In this document: positions 1 through 7,793 of the stretch, piece after piece
Layout of the letters: each line of letters starts with the position of its first letter
Numbering within the stretch: position 1 is the stretch's first letter
Source: Bacillota bacterium
GTDB lineage: Bacteria > Bacillota > Clostridia > Lachnospirales > Lachnospiraceae
Assembly (NCBI GenBank): GCA_023458035.1
Contig: JAEXAX010000017.1
Span: 62,001 to 126,000, forward strand
Length of the DNA stretch: 64,000 bases
Reading direction: 5' to 3'
Program-made: the position numbers and the translations under genes
Notes under the pieces: model-generated
Databases searched by the model: none
What the model was told of the DNA's origin: nothing
The model's input: the letters and a program-made list of their open reading frames with translations, nothing else

Positions 1-140
1 TCAGCCTGTAAATGACCGTCAAATTCCTGACGAAAGGCGGTGATGATCCTGCCCTGTTCAAAATAAAAATCATCAAACAGAGTGGATAGCAACAGAACCT
101 GCATGGTTTGTTTGGTTTGTGATAAAGTCAGCTGCAACAA
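1..140 (-). CDS. Unidentified protein, N-terminal fragment
   Basis: A minus-strand frame is open from a TTG start at 140 to the window edge, so only about 46 N-terminal residues are visible and the C-terminus lies outside. A GGAGG lies on the minus strand at 152-148, seven bases before the TTG; an in-frame stop further upstream (158-156) limits the start region. A second TTG follows at once, and an ATG occurs a dozen codons in. The visible peptide is mixed hydrophobic and polar with no motif I recognise. It diverges from the promoter at 221. The coding call rests on the ribosome binding site and the open frame only. Confidence 0.45.
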   Translation of the reverse strand, partial: MLQLTLSQTKQTMQVLLLSTLFDDFYFEQGRIITAFRQEFDGHLQA

Positions 141-220
141 GATGGTTCCTCCATTTTATAGTGGGGTGCAAGGCGGATGGTCAGGTTTGGTAAAATGAGT
201 TCATTATGTAGTAGTTTGGC

Positions 221-249
221 TTGTCATATCGTTTTAAATCGGGTATTCT
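221..249 (+). promoter_or_regulatory. Sigma-A promoter of the DUF2752 gene
   Basis: TTGTCA (221-226) and TATTCT (244-249) are separated by 17 bases, upstream of the gene at 287. Confidence 0.6.
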
Positions 250-286
250 ATGATTATTCATCATTATACGGGAAGGAGGGAGATTT

Positions 287-751
287 GTGAAGCGAAAAAA
301 GCTTAGAACCAGGCAGAGTGAGGAGCAGACAGCACAGTTTTTTCGATTGGGACTGTTTTTGCTGCCGTTGTTGTTGATCGGTGGCCCCTTGTATATCTTC
401 GGCCTTCCCTATCTTCGCGGTATTATTCCGGCGGATTGTGTTTTTTTGCAGATGACAGGCTATTACTGCCCCGGCTGCGGCGGGACGCGTTCCCTGTACT
501 TGTTATTACACGGTCGGCCGCTGTTGGCCATCTGGTATCATCCGTTTTTGATGTATGTGATTATTCTATGGGCGGTCTTTATGTTGACCAATGCAATTGA
601 GCGGCTGTCAAAAGGGCAGTGGCAGATCGGTTTACAATACCGGCATCGGTATATTGTAATCGGTCTGATTATGTTGTTTGTGAATTTTATCATTCGGGAT
701 GTGCTGCTGTATTTCGGTATCGATACTCTGTTGTATCATCCGTTCGGCTGA
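287..751 (+). CDS. DUF2752 family membrane protein
   Basis: A 154-residue small integral membrane protein. The family signature is visible at residues 56-70: a CPGCGGTR motif followed by a short hydrophobic stretch and His-Gly (LLHGRP), as in DUF2752 proteins. Predicted membrane helices lie near residues 20-42, 80-100 and 120-140. The GTG start at 287 has a strong AAGGAGGG seven bases upstream. The biochemical role of the family is not established; the paired cysteines may bind a metal, which is inference. The gene stands alone between its own promoter and a bidirectional terminator. Confidence 0.85.
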   Translation: MKRKKLRTRQSEEQTAQFFRLGLFLLPLLLIGGPLYIFGLPYLRGIIPADCVFLQMTGYYCPGCGGTRSLYLLLHGRPLLAIWYHPFLMYVIILWAVFMLTNAIERLSKGQWQIGLQYRHRYIVIGLIMLFVNFIIRDVLLYFGIDTLLYHPFG

Positions 752-773
752 AACTGAACAGAGCAACGCATAT

Positions 774-812
774 AAAAAAAAGGCTTCTGCTGTTACGAGC
801 GGAAGCCTTTTT
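774..812. terminator. Bidirectional intrinsic terminator
   Basis: An AAAGGCTTC / GAAGCCTTT stem is flanked by A and T runs on both sides. It serves the DUF2752 gene (plus) and the convergent DUF4190-like gene (minus). Confidence 0.85.
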
Positions 813-835
813 GAGTCAGGTTAATCAAACCGAGA

Positions 836-1507
836 TCAATCCAGATTCTCCAGGAAACGACGGATGTCATACGGAGAATAGTTGTTGTAATAATAGCTGT
901 TTGATCTGTTGAAAAACATCAGGAGAATTATAATCACAGAGATTATGATACCGACACAGGAGGTGATCAAACCGGTCATGGCTAAAGAATCAAACGGTTT
1001 GCCGTGCTTGGATACAAAGGCCAGGATCAGGCCGACGATACCAAGAATCAGACCGAGAGGTCCGCAGCAACATAGGACAATGGAGAGGATACCCAGCACC
1101 ATAGAGGCAATAGAGGTTCCGCTGTGTGTCGATTTTTGTTCATAGACAGCATTCGCCTGATAGTTATTGTTATTATAAGAATACTCAGCATATTGCTCAC
1201 TTGTTCCGGATTGATTTGGAGTGGTATATGCACCATAGTTTGGCTGGCTTTGCTGAGTCTGAGCGCCTGGCTGCACCGGAGTACCATACTCCTGGCCATA
1301 GGCTTGTTGAGTCTGCTGAACCTGTGGTTCAGGTGCTTGGTTCGGCATGCCGTAGCCGTAGTCCGGCTGTGCCGGTTCGGCGGGCTGTACCGGTTCCTGA
1401 TATTCTGTGTAACCGGTAGTTTCTAGCGGCTGACCGTCTGTACCCGGTACCGGCGGTGCGGAATTCGGCTGTTGCAGGGGTTGTCCGTTTTCATTAAAAT
1501 AATCCAT
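836..1507 (-). CDS. DUF4190-like membrane protein with Gln/Pro-rich N-terminus
   Basis: A 223-residue protein. Residues 1-130 are low complexity, rich in Gln, Pro, Tyr, Asn and Gly. They are followed by two hydrophobic segments (about 132-165 and 175-200) with the pattern SIASMVLGILSIVLCCC...LGLILGIVGLILAF typical of DUF4190 proteins, and a short Tyr/Asn tail. Function is unknown; the family often occurs in Gram-positive membrane proteins with disordered cytoplasmic tails. The ATG at 1507 follows a GAGAGA-rich region and a promoter at 1586-1559. A shorter paralogue lies directly upstream on the same strand (1702-2031), sharing the N-terminal M-D/E-YF-N-G-PLQ motif and the membrane domain, so the pair arose by duplication. 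Confidence 0.8.
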   Translation of the reverse strand: MDYFNENGQPLQQPNSAPPVPGTDGQPLETTGYTEYQEPVQPAEPAQPDYGYGMPNQAPEPQVQQTQQAYGQEYGTPVQPGAQTQQSQPNYGAYTTPNQSGTSEQYAEYSYNNNNYQANAVYEQKSTHSGTSIASMVLGILSIVLCCCGPLGLILGIVGLILAFVSKHGKPFDSLAMTGLITSCVGIIISVIIILLMFFNRSNSYYYNNYSPYDIRRFLENLD

Positions 1508-1558
1508 AATGATTCTCTCTTTCTATACATCAACATAGTATATCGTTAAATTAGTACA

Positions 1559-1586
1559 ATTATACCACATGGAAATCGTTTGTAAA
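1559..1586 (-). promoter_or_regulatory. Sigma-A promoter (minus) of the DUF4190-like gene
   Basis: On the minus strand TTTACA (1586-1581) and TATAAT (1564-1559) are separated by 16 bases. Confidence 0.6.
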
Positions 1587-1608
1587 GCGGTAGTTTAAAA
1601 AGTTTCTT

Positions 1609-1636
1609 CCGTAGAGTTTCAACCGTAGAGTTTCAA
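1609..1636. repeat. Tandem duplication of a 14-bp unit
   Basis: The unit CCGTAGAGTTTCAA occurs twice in direct tandem (1609-1622, 1623-1636), just before an AT-rich block at 1637-1670. It lies upstream of the minus-strand promoter at 1586-1559. No function can be assigned. Confidence 0.7.
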
Positions 1637-1701
1637 ATTTAATTTATTTATTATTTAATTTATTTAAATAGGCGGTTTCGTAACTGTTTCATAAATGATC
1701 T

Positions 1702-2031
1702 TTAGTTAGTCCGGCTATAATGCTGTGTAGTGGGCTTGAAATTTAAATGACGAGTCGCATTATGAGCCAGAAAAAACGGAACAAGACACATAATCAATAC
1801 CAGGACAATCGCAATACACGAGGTAATTAGACCGGTTATAGCAAAAGGATCGAGCTGTCTGCCGCATTTCGAGGCAAGCGCCAGCACCAGACTGATGATA
1901 CCGAGAATCAAACTAAGCGGCCATAAACAGCAAAAAACAACTGCCAGGATGCCCAGTACCATAGAGGCTATGGAAAGACCACTGTACTTCGATGTCTGCA
2001 GGGGGCGTCCATTCTGATCAAAATATTCCAT
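1702..2031 (-). CDS. Short DUF4190-like membrane protein
   Basis: A 109-residue paralogue of the neighbouring 836-1507 product. It keeps the opening MEYFDQNGRPLQ motif, lacks the long Gln/Pro linker, and goes directly into the two-helix membrane domain (residues about 20-50 and 60-88), ending in a basic polar tail. The ATG at 2031 is preceded by AAAGGAAG. Its own promoter lies at 2102-2075, back to back with the tex promoter. Function unknown. Confidence 0.8.
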   Translation of the reverse strand: MEYFDQNGRPLQTSKYSGLSIASMVLGILAVVFCCLWPLSLILGIISLVLALASKCGRQLDPFAITGLITSCIAIVLVLIMCLVPFFLAHNATRHLNFKPTTQHYSRTN

Positions 2032-2074
2032 TTTTGTACTTCCTTTCTACAATCCATTAGCATGGTTAAGCAGA

Positions 2075-2102
2075 ATTATATCATAAGGAGGGCATGAGTA
2101 AA
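2075..2102 (-). promoter_or_regulatory. Sigma-A promoter (minus) of the short DUF4190-like gene
   Basis: On the minus strand TTTACT (2102-2097) and TATAAT (2080-2075) have a 16-base spacer. Confidence 0.55.
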
Positions 2103-2155
2103 ACAGTAGTTTCAAAGTTTTCCCGATCTTTTTGCGATCTTTTTGAACGGCAAGC

Positions 2156-2184
2156 TTGCGCCACGGGTAGGGCTACTATATAAT
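2156..2184 (+). promoter_or_regulatory. Sigma-A promoter of tex
   Basis: TTGCGC (2156-2161) and TATAAT (2179-2184) are separated by 17 bases, about 30 bases before the tex start. Confidence 0.7.
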
Positions 2185-2216
2185 GGGAACGAATATAAGC
2201 AAGGAGTATTAAAACA

Positions 2217-4397
2217 GTGAGGGAACAACAAGAAAAAGTGATGATTAGACAGATTGCAGCGGAGCTTGGCGTCCGAACCGAGCAGGTGACGGCAGCCGTA
2301 CAGCTGATGGATGAAGGTAATACAATTCCGTTTATTGCCCGGTATAGAAAAGAAGCGACCGGTTCTTTGACTGATGAGCAGTTACGATTGCTCGGAGAAA
2401 AACTGGAATATGGAAGAAATCTGACGGCCAGAAAGGAAACGGTATTAAAGACGATCCGCGAGCAAGATAAATTAACGGCAGAGCTGGAACGGGCGATCCT
2501 GTCAGCTGATACATTGGTGAAGCTGGAAGATCTGTATCTTCCGTATAAACCGAAGCGGCGGACTCGCGGTATGATGGCTCGTGAAAAAGGCTTGGCGCCG
2601 TTGGCTGAAGAGATTTTGGCTTCGGTGGCGGAGGAGGCTGCAGTGGAACAGACTGTAGAAAAGCTGATTTGCGAGAGGGGACTTGATTTGTCAGTGCAGG
2701 AGGCTTTGCAGGGAGCGGCTGATATCATTGCCGAGCAATTTTCCGAAACAGCTGATATCAGGACGGCTGCCAGAGATTATTTCCGGCAATACGGACTGTT
2801 GGAGGCAGAGGCCAAAAACGAAGCTGAGAAATCGGTTTATGAAACCTACTATCACTTTTCTTCTCCGATCTCAAAGCTGGCCGGTTATCAGGTGCTGGCA
2901 GTTAACCGGGGAGAGAAGGAAAAGCTATTAACAGTCAGACTGGTAGTTGATGAGGAGCGGCTATTGTCCGGTTTGGTACGACAATTTACCGGCATGAAGG
3001 TAAAGACTTCAAGCCCGGCGGCCGAGCTGGTTCGGACAGCGGTCGCTGACGGGTATAAACGCCTGTTGGCACCGGCGGTGGAGAGGGACATCAGGAGTGA
3101 GTTGACTGAGATGGCCTCGGATGGCGCAATTCGGGTATTGGGGAAGAATCTACATCAGCTGCTGATGCAGGCGCCGATCGCTGATCGGGTGGTGCTGGGC
3201 TGGGATCCGGCTTTCCGAACCGGCTGTAAGCTGGCTGTGGTGGATGAAACCGGAAAAGTATTGGCGACCACGGTGATCTTTCCGACTGCCCCGACCAGCC
3301 CGGCCAAGATCCGGGCAGCCAAGGATGAGGTGATTTCATTGATACGCCGTTTCGGCATCAGTCTGATCGCTTTGGGGAATGGTACGGCCAGCCGGGAATC
3401 CGAGCAGATTATTGTGGAAATGCTGCAGGAGATTCCGGAGCAGGTGGCTTATGTAATTGTGAATGAAGCCGGAGCTTCGGTTTATTCGGCCAGTAAGCTG
3501 GCTGCCGAGGAGTTTCCAAACTTTGATGTTGGGCAGCGTTCGGCCGCCTCGATTGCCAGACGATTACAGGATCCGCTGGCAGAGCTGGTTAAGATTGATC
3601 CGAAATCCATCGGTGTCGGTCAATATCAGCATGATATGAATCAGAAGAAATTGGAAGAGTCTCTCCATGCGGTGGTGGAAGAATGCGTCAACGCAGTCGG
3701 TGTTGACCTAAACACGGCGTCGGCCTCGCTGCTCGAGCATGTGGCGGGAATCACAAAGACTCTTGGCCGCAATATCGTTGCTTATCGAGAAGCCAATGGC
3801 AGCTTTAGCAGTCGTAAGGAATTATTAAAAGTTGAAAAGCTGGGACCAAAGGCTTTTGAGCAATGCGCCGGCTTCCTGCGCATCCGTCACGGAGTCGATG
3901 CCCTGGATAATACAGGCATTCATCCGGAATCGTATCCGGCGGCAGCGGCGCTGATGAAACTGCTGGGACTGACAGATCCGACGCAGGCCCGGAACATCCG
4001 GCAGCAGGTCAAGAAACAGGATGGCCGCAAGCTGGCTGCCAGGCTCGGTATAGGTGAACAGACCTTACAGGATATGATTGGAGAGCTGGAAAAGCCGGGA
4101 CGTGATCCGCGGTCCGATATGCCGCAACCGATTCTGAAGACGGACGTGCTGGAGATCAAAGATCTGAAGGTGGGCATGGTGTTGCAGGGGACGGTGAGAA
4201 ATGTCATTGACTTTGGAGCCTTTGTCGACATTGGGGTTCATCAGGACGGACTGGTGCATATTTCCCGACTCAGCGACCGTTTTGTCAAGCATCCGCAGGA
4301 TGTCGTCAAGGTTGGTGATATCGTGCGGGTCAAGGTAATGGAGGTTGATCTGCCGAAGAAGCGCATCGGTCTGTCTATGAGGGATTGTCAGGACTAG
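2217..4397 (+). CDS. tex: Tex family RNA-binding transcription accessory protein
   Basis: A 726-residue protein, normal length for Tex. Visible domains in order: helical Tex N-terminal region (about 10-200, with GNTIPFIARYRKEATG at 34-49), a YqgF/RNase H-like domain opening at GWDPAFRTG (about 325-455), helix-hairpin-helix segments (about 490-570), and a C-terminal S1 RNA-binding domain (about 650-722, FGAFVDIGVHQDGLVHIS). Tex is a conserved nucleic-acid-binding factor linked to transcription and toxin expression; its exact role is unsettled. The GTG start at 2217 has AAGGAG upstream; an internal ATG at 2241 lies closer to the usual family N-terminus and is a possible alternative. The acyltransferase gene follows 20 bases after the stop. 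Confidence 0.95.
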   Translation: MREQQEKVMIRQIAAELGVRTEQVTAAVQLMDEGNTIPFIARYRKEATGSLTDEQLRLLGEKLEYGRNLTARKETVLKTIREQDKLTAELERAILSADTLVKLEDLYLPYKPKRRTRGMMAREKGLAPLAEEILASVAEEAAVEQTVEKLICERGLDLSVQEALQGAADIIAEQFSETADIRTAARDYFRQYGLLEAEAKNEAEKSVYETYYHFSSPISKLAGYQVLAVNRGEKEKLLTVRLVVDEERLLSGLVRQFTGMKVKTSSPAAELVRTAVADGYKRLLAPAVERDIRSELTEMASDGAIRVLGKNLHQLLMQAPIADRVVLGWDPAFRTGCKLAVVDETGKVLATTVIFPTAPTSPAKIRAAKDEVISLIRRFGISLIALGNGTASRESEQIIVEMLQEIPEQVAYVIVNEAGASVYSASKLAAEEFPNFDVGQRSAASIARRLQDPLAELVKIDPKSIGVGQYQHDMNQKKLEESLHAVVEECVNAVGVDLNTASASLLEHVAGITKTLGRNIVAYREANGSFSSRKELLKVEKLGPKAFEQCAGFLRIRHGVDALDNTGIHPESYPAAAALMKLLGLTDPTQARNIRQQVKKQDGRKLAARLGIGEQTLQDMIGELEKPGRDPRSDMPQPILKTDVLEIKDLKVGMVLQGTVRNVIDFGAFVDIGVHQDGLVHISRLSDRFVKHPQDVVKVGDIVRVKVMEVDLPKKRIGLSMRDCQD

Positions 4398-4417
4398 CCG
4401 ACGATAGAGGAGAAGGT

Positions 4418-6364
4418 ATGGAATTACATCAAGCAAGAAGAATGGTGCCCGGCTTGGAAGGGCTGCGTGGTTTGGCTGTGCTGGCGGTCATCGGCTACCA
4501 TTTTTTTCCTGATATAGTGGAAGGCGGCTACCTCGGGGTGGTCATCTTCTTTGTGTTGTCCGGATATCTGATCGGAAACTCTCTGCTGTATCGGCCGGTG
4601 TCGGTATGGCAATTCTGGAAACAACGCTGGCTGCGGCTCTATCCGCCGTTGACGGCCATGTTGGTCGGGGTGATTCCGGCGACTGCCCTGTTTGCTCCGG
4701 CATTGCTGCGCGGCAGCCTGGCTGATGTGCTGTCGGCATTGACCTATACCAATAACTGGTGGCAGATCATCCGAGGGGATTCGTATTTTGTGCAGTTTGC
4801 CAATCCGTCATTATTCACCCATCTGTGGTCGCTGGCCATTGAAATGCAGTTTTATTTGTTGATCGCACCGCTGCTTTTGCTGTTAAAGCGCCTGCTCGAT
4901 CGGGAACAGGCCATCGGAATACTTCTGCTGTTACCGCTGGCGGCCTCGGCCCTGTGTATGGCCTGGCTGTATCAGCGGGGACTGGATCCCAGTCGGGTTT
5001 ACTTTGGTACGGATACCCGTTTCTTTTCTTTGCTGGTGGGAGTCGTCGGAGCATGTTTTTATCCGCTGTCCGGTCGCGGCCGCCGCAGCTTGTTCAGGAG
5101 TCAGGGCTCAGTCGTCAGTCGGCTGGCCTGGCCGGCCGTGCTCGCTATGATCGGATTTTGTTGGCTGGCCGGTTTTCGCCAAAGCTTTGTATATTATGGC
5201 GGTATGCTTCTTTTTTCGCTGTTGTGCTTAGTTGTAATCATTGGGCTGCGGGAAGAGGAGAGCCGTCTTTCGGCGGTACTGTCAATGCCGCCGCTGCGTG
5301 TGCTTGGCAGACGCAGCTATGGGCTGTACCTGTGGCAATATCCCCTGATGCTTCTTTTTCAGCGTTTCTCGCCGACAGCTTTGCTGCCGTACCGTTTGTC
5401 GGTCGTGCTGCAAACGATCATTCTGATGATACTGGGGGAGCTGACATATCAGCTGGTGGAGAGCAGCGGGGTTGGTCCGTTTCACCCGGTTGAGAGTTGG
5501 TATCGATTTAAAAGCGGCCGTTTTAGCATGCGTGGCAGCTTGGCAAGCGGTTCAAGCCGTGGCTGGAAGGAGCTGGTACCGTATTGGCTGACAGCATGCG
5601 CCTTCGGTTTGACAGCCGTCCTGCTGGTGCTTGCGCCGCGGGGAGAAAGTGAGGAAACTGTGCGGCTGAAGGCGGCCATTTCATCCGGGGAGGCGATCGT
5701 CCGGGAAGACGCGAAGGCATCCGGAGCAGAAACAAGGGCGTCCGGAGCAGAAACAAAGGCGCAAACGGAGCAGATACAGTCTGTCGATCAGACGAAGCAG
5801 CCGGAAGAAACGAAGTCCGCAGAGCAGGAAAAGAAGGCGGGGCAGCCGCAGATACCGGAGGTCAGTTTGACGGCGGCCGATCTGGAAAAGGCCAAGACAC
5901 AAAAATATCTGATTCTCGGAGATTCGATCCTGCTTAGCAATGCGGCAGCTCTCAAACAGACCTTTCCGCAGTCTCAGCTGGTGGCCGAGGTCGGTTTGCA
6001 GTTATATCAGGCGGAGGATGAACTGGATAAAATCGGAGATGACAAGCTGCCAAAGAACATTGTCATTGGTCTGGGAACCAATTCTCCGGTCTCGGCAGCA
6101 GTGATGACCGGCCTGGTAAACAGATTAAAAAACCATCATGTATACTTTGTGACTATAGAGGGAAATGTCAGCCATAAGGAGCGTATCAATGATCAGCTGG
6201 CTGAGGCGGCGAAAGACAATGCAAATGTCACGCTGATCGACTGGTCGGCATATGCGAGGGAGCACAAGGACTGGTTTTACGGTGACAGCGTACATCCGAA
6301 TGAGGTTGGCATCACGAAATACCACGCTTTTTTGGCCAAAAATATGATTGACAACTATCGTTAA
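4418..6364 (+). CDS. OatA-like peptidoglycan/surface polysaccharide O-acyltransferase
   Basis: A 648-residue two-domain protein. Residues 1-385 are an acyltransferase-3 domain with about ten membrane helices, starting with PGLEGLRGLAVLAVIGYHFF, whose His is the family catalytic residue. An extra helix near 395-415 and a Lys/Glu/Ala/Gln-rich linker (about 420-485) lead to an extracellular SGNH domain with GDSILLS (Ser nucleophile block), GLGTNS and DSVHPN (Asp/His pair). This is the OatA arrangement, which O-acetylates peptidoglycan MurNAc; a different cell-surface acceptor is possible. The ATG at 4418 has GAGGAGAAGG upstream. The FMN-riboswitch promoter lies inside the last codons. Confidence 0.88.
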   Translation: MELHQARRMVPGLEGLRGLAVLAVIGYHFFPDIVEGGYLGVVIFFVLSGYLIGNSLLYRPVSVWQFWKQRWLRLYPPLTAMLVGVIPATALFAPALLRGSLADVLSALTYTNNWWQIIRGDSYFVQFANPSLFTHLWSLAIEMQFYLLIAPLLLLLKRLLDREQAIGILLLLPLAASALCMAWLYQRGLDPSRVYFGTDTRFFSLLVGVVGACFYPLSGRGRRSLFRSQGSVVSRLAWPAVLAMIGFCWLAGFRQSFVYYGGMLLFSLLCLVVIIGLREEESRLSAVLSMPPLRVLGRRSYGLYLWQYPLMLLFQRFSPTALLPYRLSVVLQTIILMILGELTYQLVESSGVGPFHPVESWYRFKSGRFSMRGSLASGSSRGWKELVPYWLTACAFGLTAVLLVLAPRGESEETVRLKAAISSGEAIVREDAKASGAETRASGAETKAQTEQIQSVDQTKQPEETKSAEQEKKAGQPQIPEVSLTAADLEKAKTQKYLILGDSILLSNAAALKQTFPQSQLVAEVGLQLYQAEDELDKIGDDKLPKNIVIGLGTNSPVSAAVMTGLVNRLKNHHVYFVTIEGNVSHKERINDQLAEAAKDNANVTLIDWSAYAREHKDWFYGDSVHPNEVGITKYHAFLAKNMIDNYR

Positions 6365-6376
6365 GGCCGTTATTCT
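6348..6376 (+). promoter_or_regulatory. Sigma-A promoter of the FMN riboswitch-ribU transcript
   Basis: A consensus TTGACA (6348-6353) and TATTCT (6371-6376) with a 17-base spacer overlap the 3' end of the acyltransferase gene. Transcription would begin near 6383, just before the riboswitch. Confidence 0.7.
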
Positions 6377-6393
6377 AGTCTTGTATAAAACAG

Positions 6394-6505
6394 TTCTTCG
6401 GGGCAGGGTGAGATTCCCTACCGGCGGTATAGTCCGCGACCCGCATTTGCGGTTGATTTGGTGAGATTCCAAAACCGACAGTATAGTCTGGATGAGAGAA
6501 GACAA
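6394..6505 (+). promoter_or_regulatory. FMN riboswitch (RFN element)
   Basis: The conserved RFN blocks are all present in order: GGGGCAGGGTGAGATTCCC, ACCGGCGGTATAGTCCGCGA, a variable stem (CCCGCATTTGCGG), GGTGAGATTCCAAAACCGAC, AGTATAGTCTGGATGAGAGAAGA. The aptamer binds FMN. The downstream hairpin with a T run at 6560-6592 fits control by transcription termination, and the target is the riboflavin transporter gene at 6676. Confidence 0.97.
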
Positions 6506-6559
6506 TGAAGCTGGAGCAGTCTGCGGAGGTTTTCCGATACCTGCCCGGCATTGATTATC

Positions 6560-6592
6560 AAACCCCGGAACGTATGTTTTGGGGTTTTTTCT
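6560..6592 (+). terminator. Expression-platform terminator of the FMN riboswitch
   Basis: AAACCCC (6560-6566) pairs with GGGGTTT (6581-6587), followed by a T run, between aptamer and ribU. Confidence 0.8.
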
Positions 6593-6675
6593 TTTGGAAA
6601 ATACCCCGGGCGATCAGTCGCAGACATTGCTGGCAGTATCCGCCGGGAGCGGAGATAAAAGAAAGGGAGGAAGCT

Positions 6676-7302
6676 ATGCGGGAAGTGAGCGGGACAAGAA
6701 AAAAACAACAAGGAAAACTGATGGTGATGGTTGCATCCGCCATGCTGGGCGGCCTGGCTGCGGTATTGATGTTATTTCAGGTGCCGCTGCCGTTTGCGCC
6801 GTCCTTTTACAAGCTGGATCTGAGTGAGGTGCCGGTACTGGTCGGCGGCTTTATGTTCGGCCCGCTGGCAGCGGTGTTGATCGAAGCGGTGAAGATTTTG
6901 CTGCATGTGTTGCTGAAGGGCAGTGTGACCGCCGGTGTCGGTGAGCTGGCTAATTTTTTGATCGGTCTGGCGCTGGTATTACCGGCCAGTCTGATCTACC
7001 GCATCGGACGAACGAAGACAGGCGCCTTGATCGGCTGCGTCAGCGGTACGGTATTGATGACCGTCACAGCCGCTTTGCTGAATGCCTTTGTGTTGCTGCC
7101 GCTGTATGCCAAAGCCTTTGGCGGGATGGAGGCGATCCTGGCTTTGGGAACAGCCGTCAATGGAGCGATCAACTCCGTCCAAACTTTTGTATTGATTGCC
7201 GTAGTGCCGTTTAATCTGGTTAAGGGAAGTTTGGTCAGCCTGATTCTGATTCTGCTTTATACCGTATTGAAACCGGTGATGAACCGTTATCAGAAGATCT
7301 GA
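6676..7302 (+). CDS. ribU: ECF transporter riboflavin S component RibU
   Basis: A 208-residue membrane protein with about six helices. The RibU hallmarks are clear: FYKLDLSEVPVLVGGFMFGPLAAVLIE... (around residues 42-70) and NAFVLLPLY (near 139). It binds riboflavin and works with the shared ECF ATPase/T module, which is not in this window. The ATG at 6676 has GGGAGGAAG upstream; the same frame is open further upstream into the riboswitch, but that part would be leader RNA. Regulation by FMN through the upstream riboswitch is directly visible. Confidence 0.93.
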   Translation: MREVSGTRKKQQGKLMVMVASAMLGGLAAVLMLFQVPLPFAPSFYKLDLSEVPVLVGGFMFGPLAAVLIEAVKILLHVLLKGSVTAGVGELANFLIGLALVLPASLIYRIGRTKTGALIGCVSGTVLMTVTAALLNAFVLLPLYAKAFGGMEAILALGTAVNGAINSVQTFVLIAVVPFNLVKGSLVSLILILLYTVLKPVMNRYQKI

Positions 7303-7341
7303 CCGTTTATCGGATTTCACAAAAAATTCTTTTTCCAAGTC

Positions 7342-7370
7342 TTGCATTTGATTGTCGCTTCTGTTATAGT
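7342..7370 (+). promoter_or_regulatory. Sigma-A promoter of groES-groEL
   Basis: TTGCAT (7342-7347) and TATAGT (7365-7370) with 17-base spacing, directly upstream of the CIRCE operator. Confidence 0.75.
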
Positions 7371-7379
7371 ACTAGTGTA

Positions 7380-7406
7380 ATAGCACTCGACCAGTGAGAG
7401 TGCTGA
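7380..7406 (+). promoter_or_regulatory. CIRCE operator (HrcA binding site)
   Basis: The inverted repeat ATAGCACTC - 9 bases - GAGTGCTGA matches the CIRCE consensus TTAGCACTC-N9-GAGTGCTAA except at two outer bases on the left and one on the right. It sits ten bases after the -10 box, so HrcA bound here would block groESL transcription. Confidence 0.95.
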
Positions 7407-7489
7407 CAATGTATGGCAAGTAAAGCCGATTTTGACTTTTCTTGTACCGAAAATGGCTACCGGCCATGAGAACAGAGGAGGAAAGAAAG

Positions 7490-7774
7490 ATGAAATTAGT
7501 GCCATTGGGAGACAGAGTCGTTTTACAGCAGATTGCCGCCGAGGAAGTGACCGGCAGCGGTATCGTATTACCGGGATCGGCGCAGGAAAAACCGCAGCAG
7601 GCGAAGGTCATCGCTGTGGGACCGGGAACAGTGGTGGACGGTAAGGAAGTAAAGATGGAAGTGAAGGCGGATGACGTCGTGATCTATTCCAAGTATGCCG
7701 GCACCGAAGTAAAGGTGGATGGTGAAGAATACATCATTGTAAAGCAGAACGACATCCTGGCGATTGTCGAGTAA
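7490..7774 (+). CDS. groES: Co-chaperonin GroES
   Basis: A 94-residue protein, the usual GroES length. It begins KLVPLGDRVVLQQIAAEEVTGSGIVLPGSAQEKPQ, with the mobile-loop region, and ends with EYIIVKQNDILAIVE. It caps the GroEL cylinder during ATP-driven folding in the cytoplasm. The ATG at 7490 has GAGGAGGAAAG upstream. First gene of the CIRCE-controlled operon; groEL starts 19 bases after its stop. Confidence 0.97.
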   Translation: MKLVPLGDRVVLQQIAAEEVTGSGIVLPGSAQEKPQQAKVIAVGPGTVVDGKEVKMEVKADDVVIYSKYAGTEVKVDGEEYIIVKQNDILAIVE

Positions 7775-7793
7775 TAGCAGGAGGATTAAGAAT

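Noticed and set aside
6505..6675. Upstream extension of the ribU frame from an ATG at 6505
   Set aside because: It would begin at the riboswitch end and read through the terminator hairpin; the RibU N-terminus and ribosome binding site fit ATG 6676.
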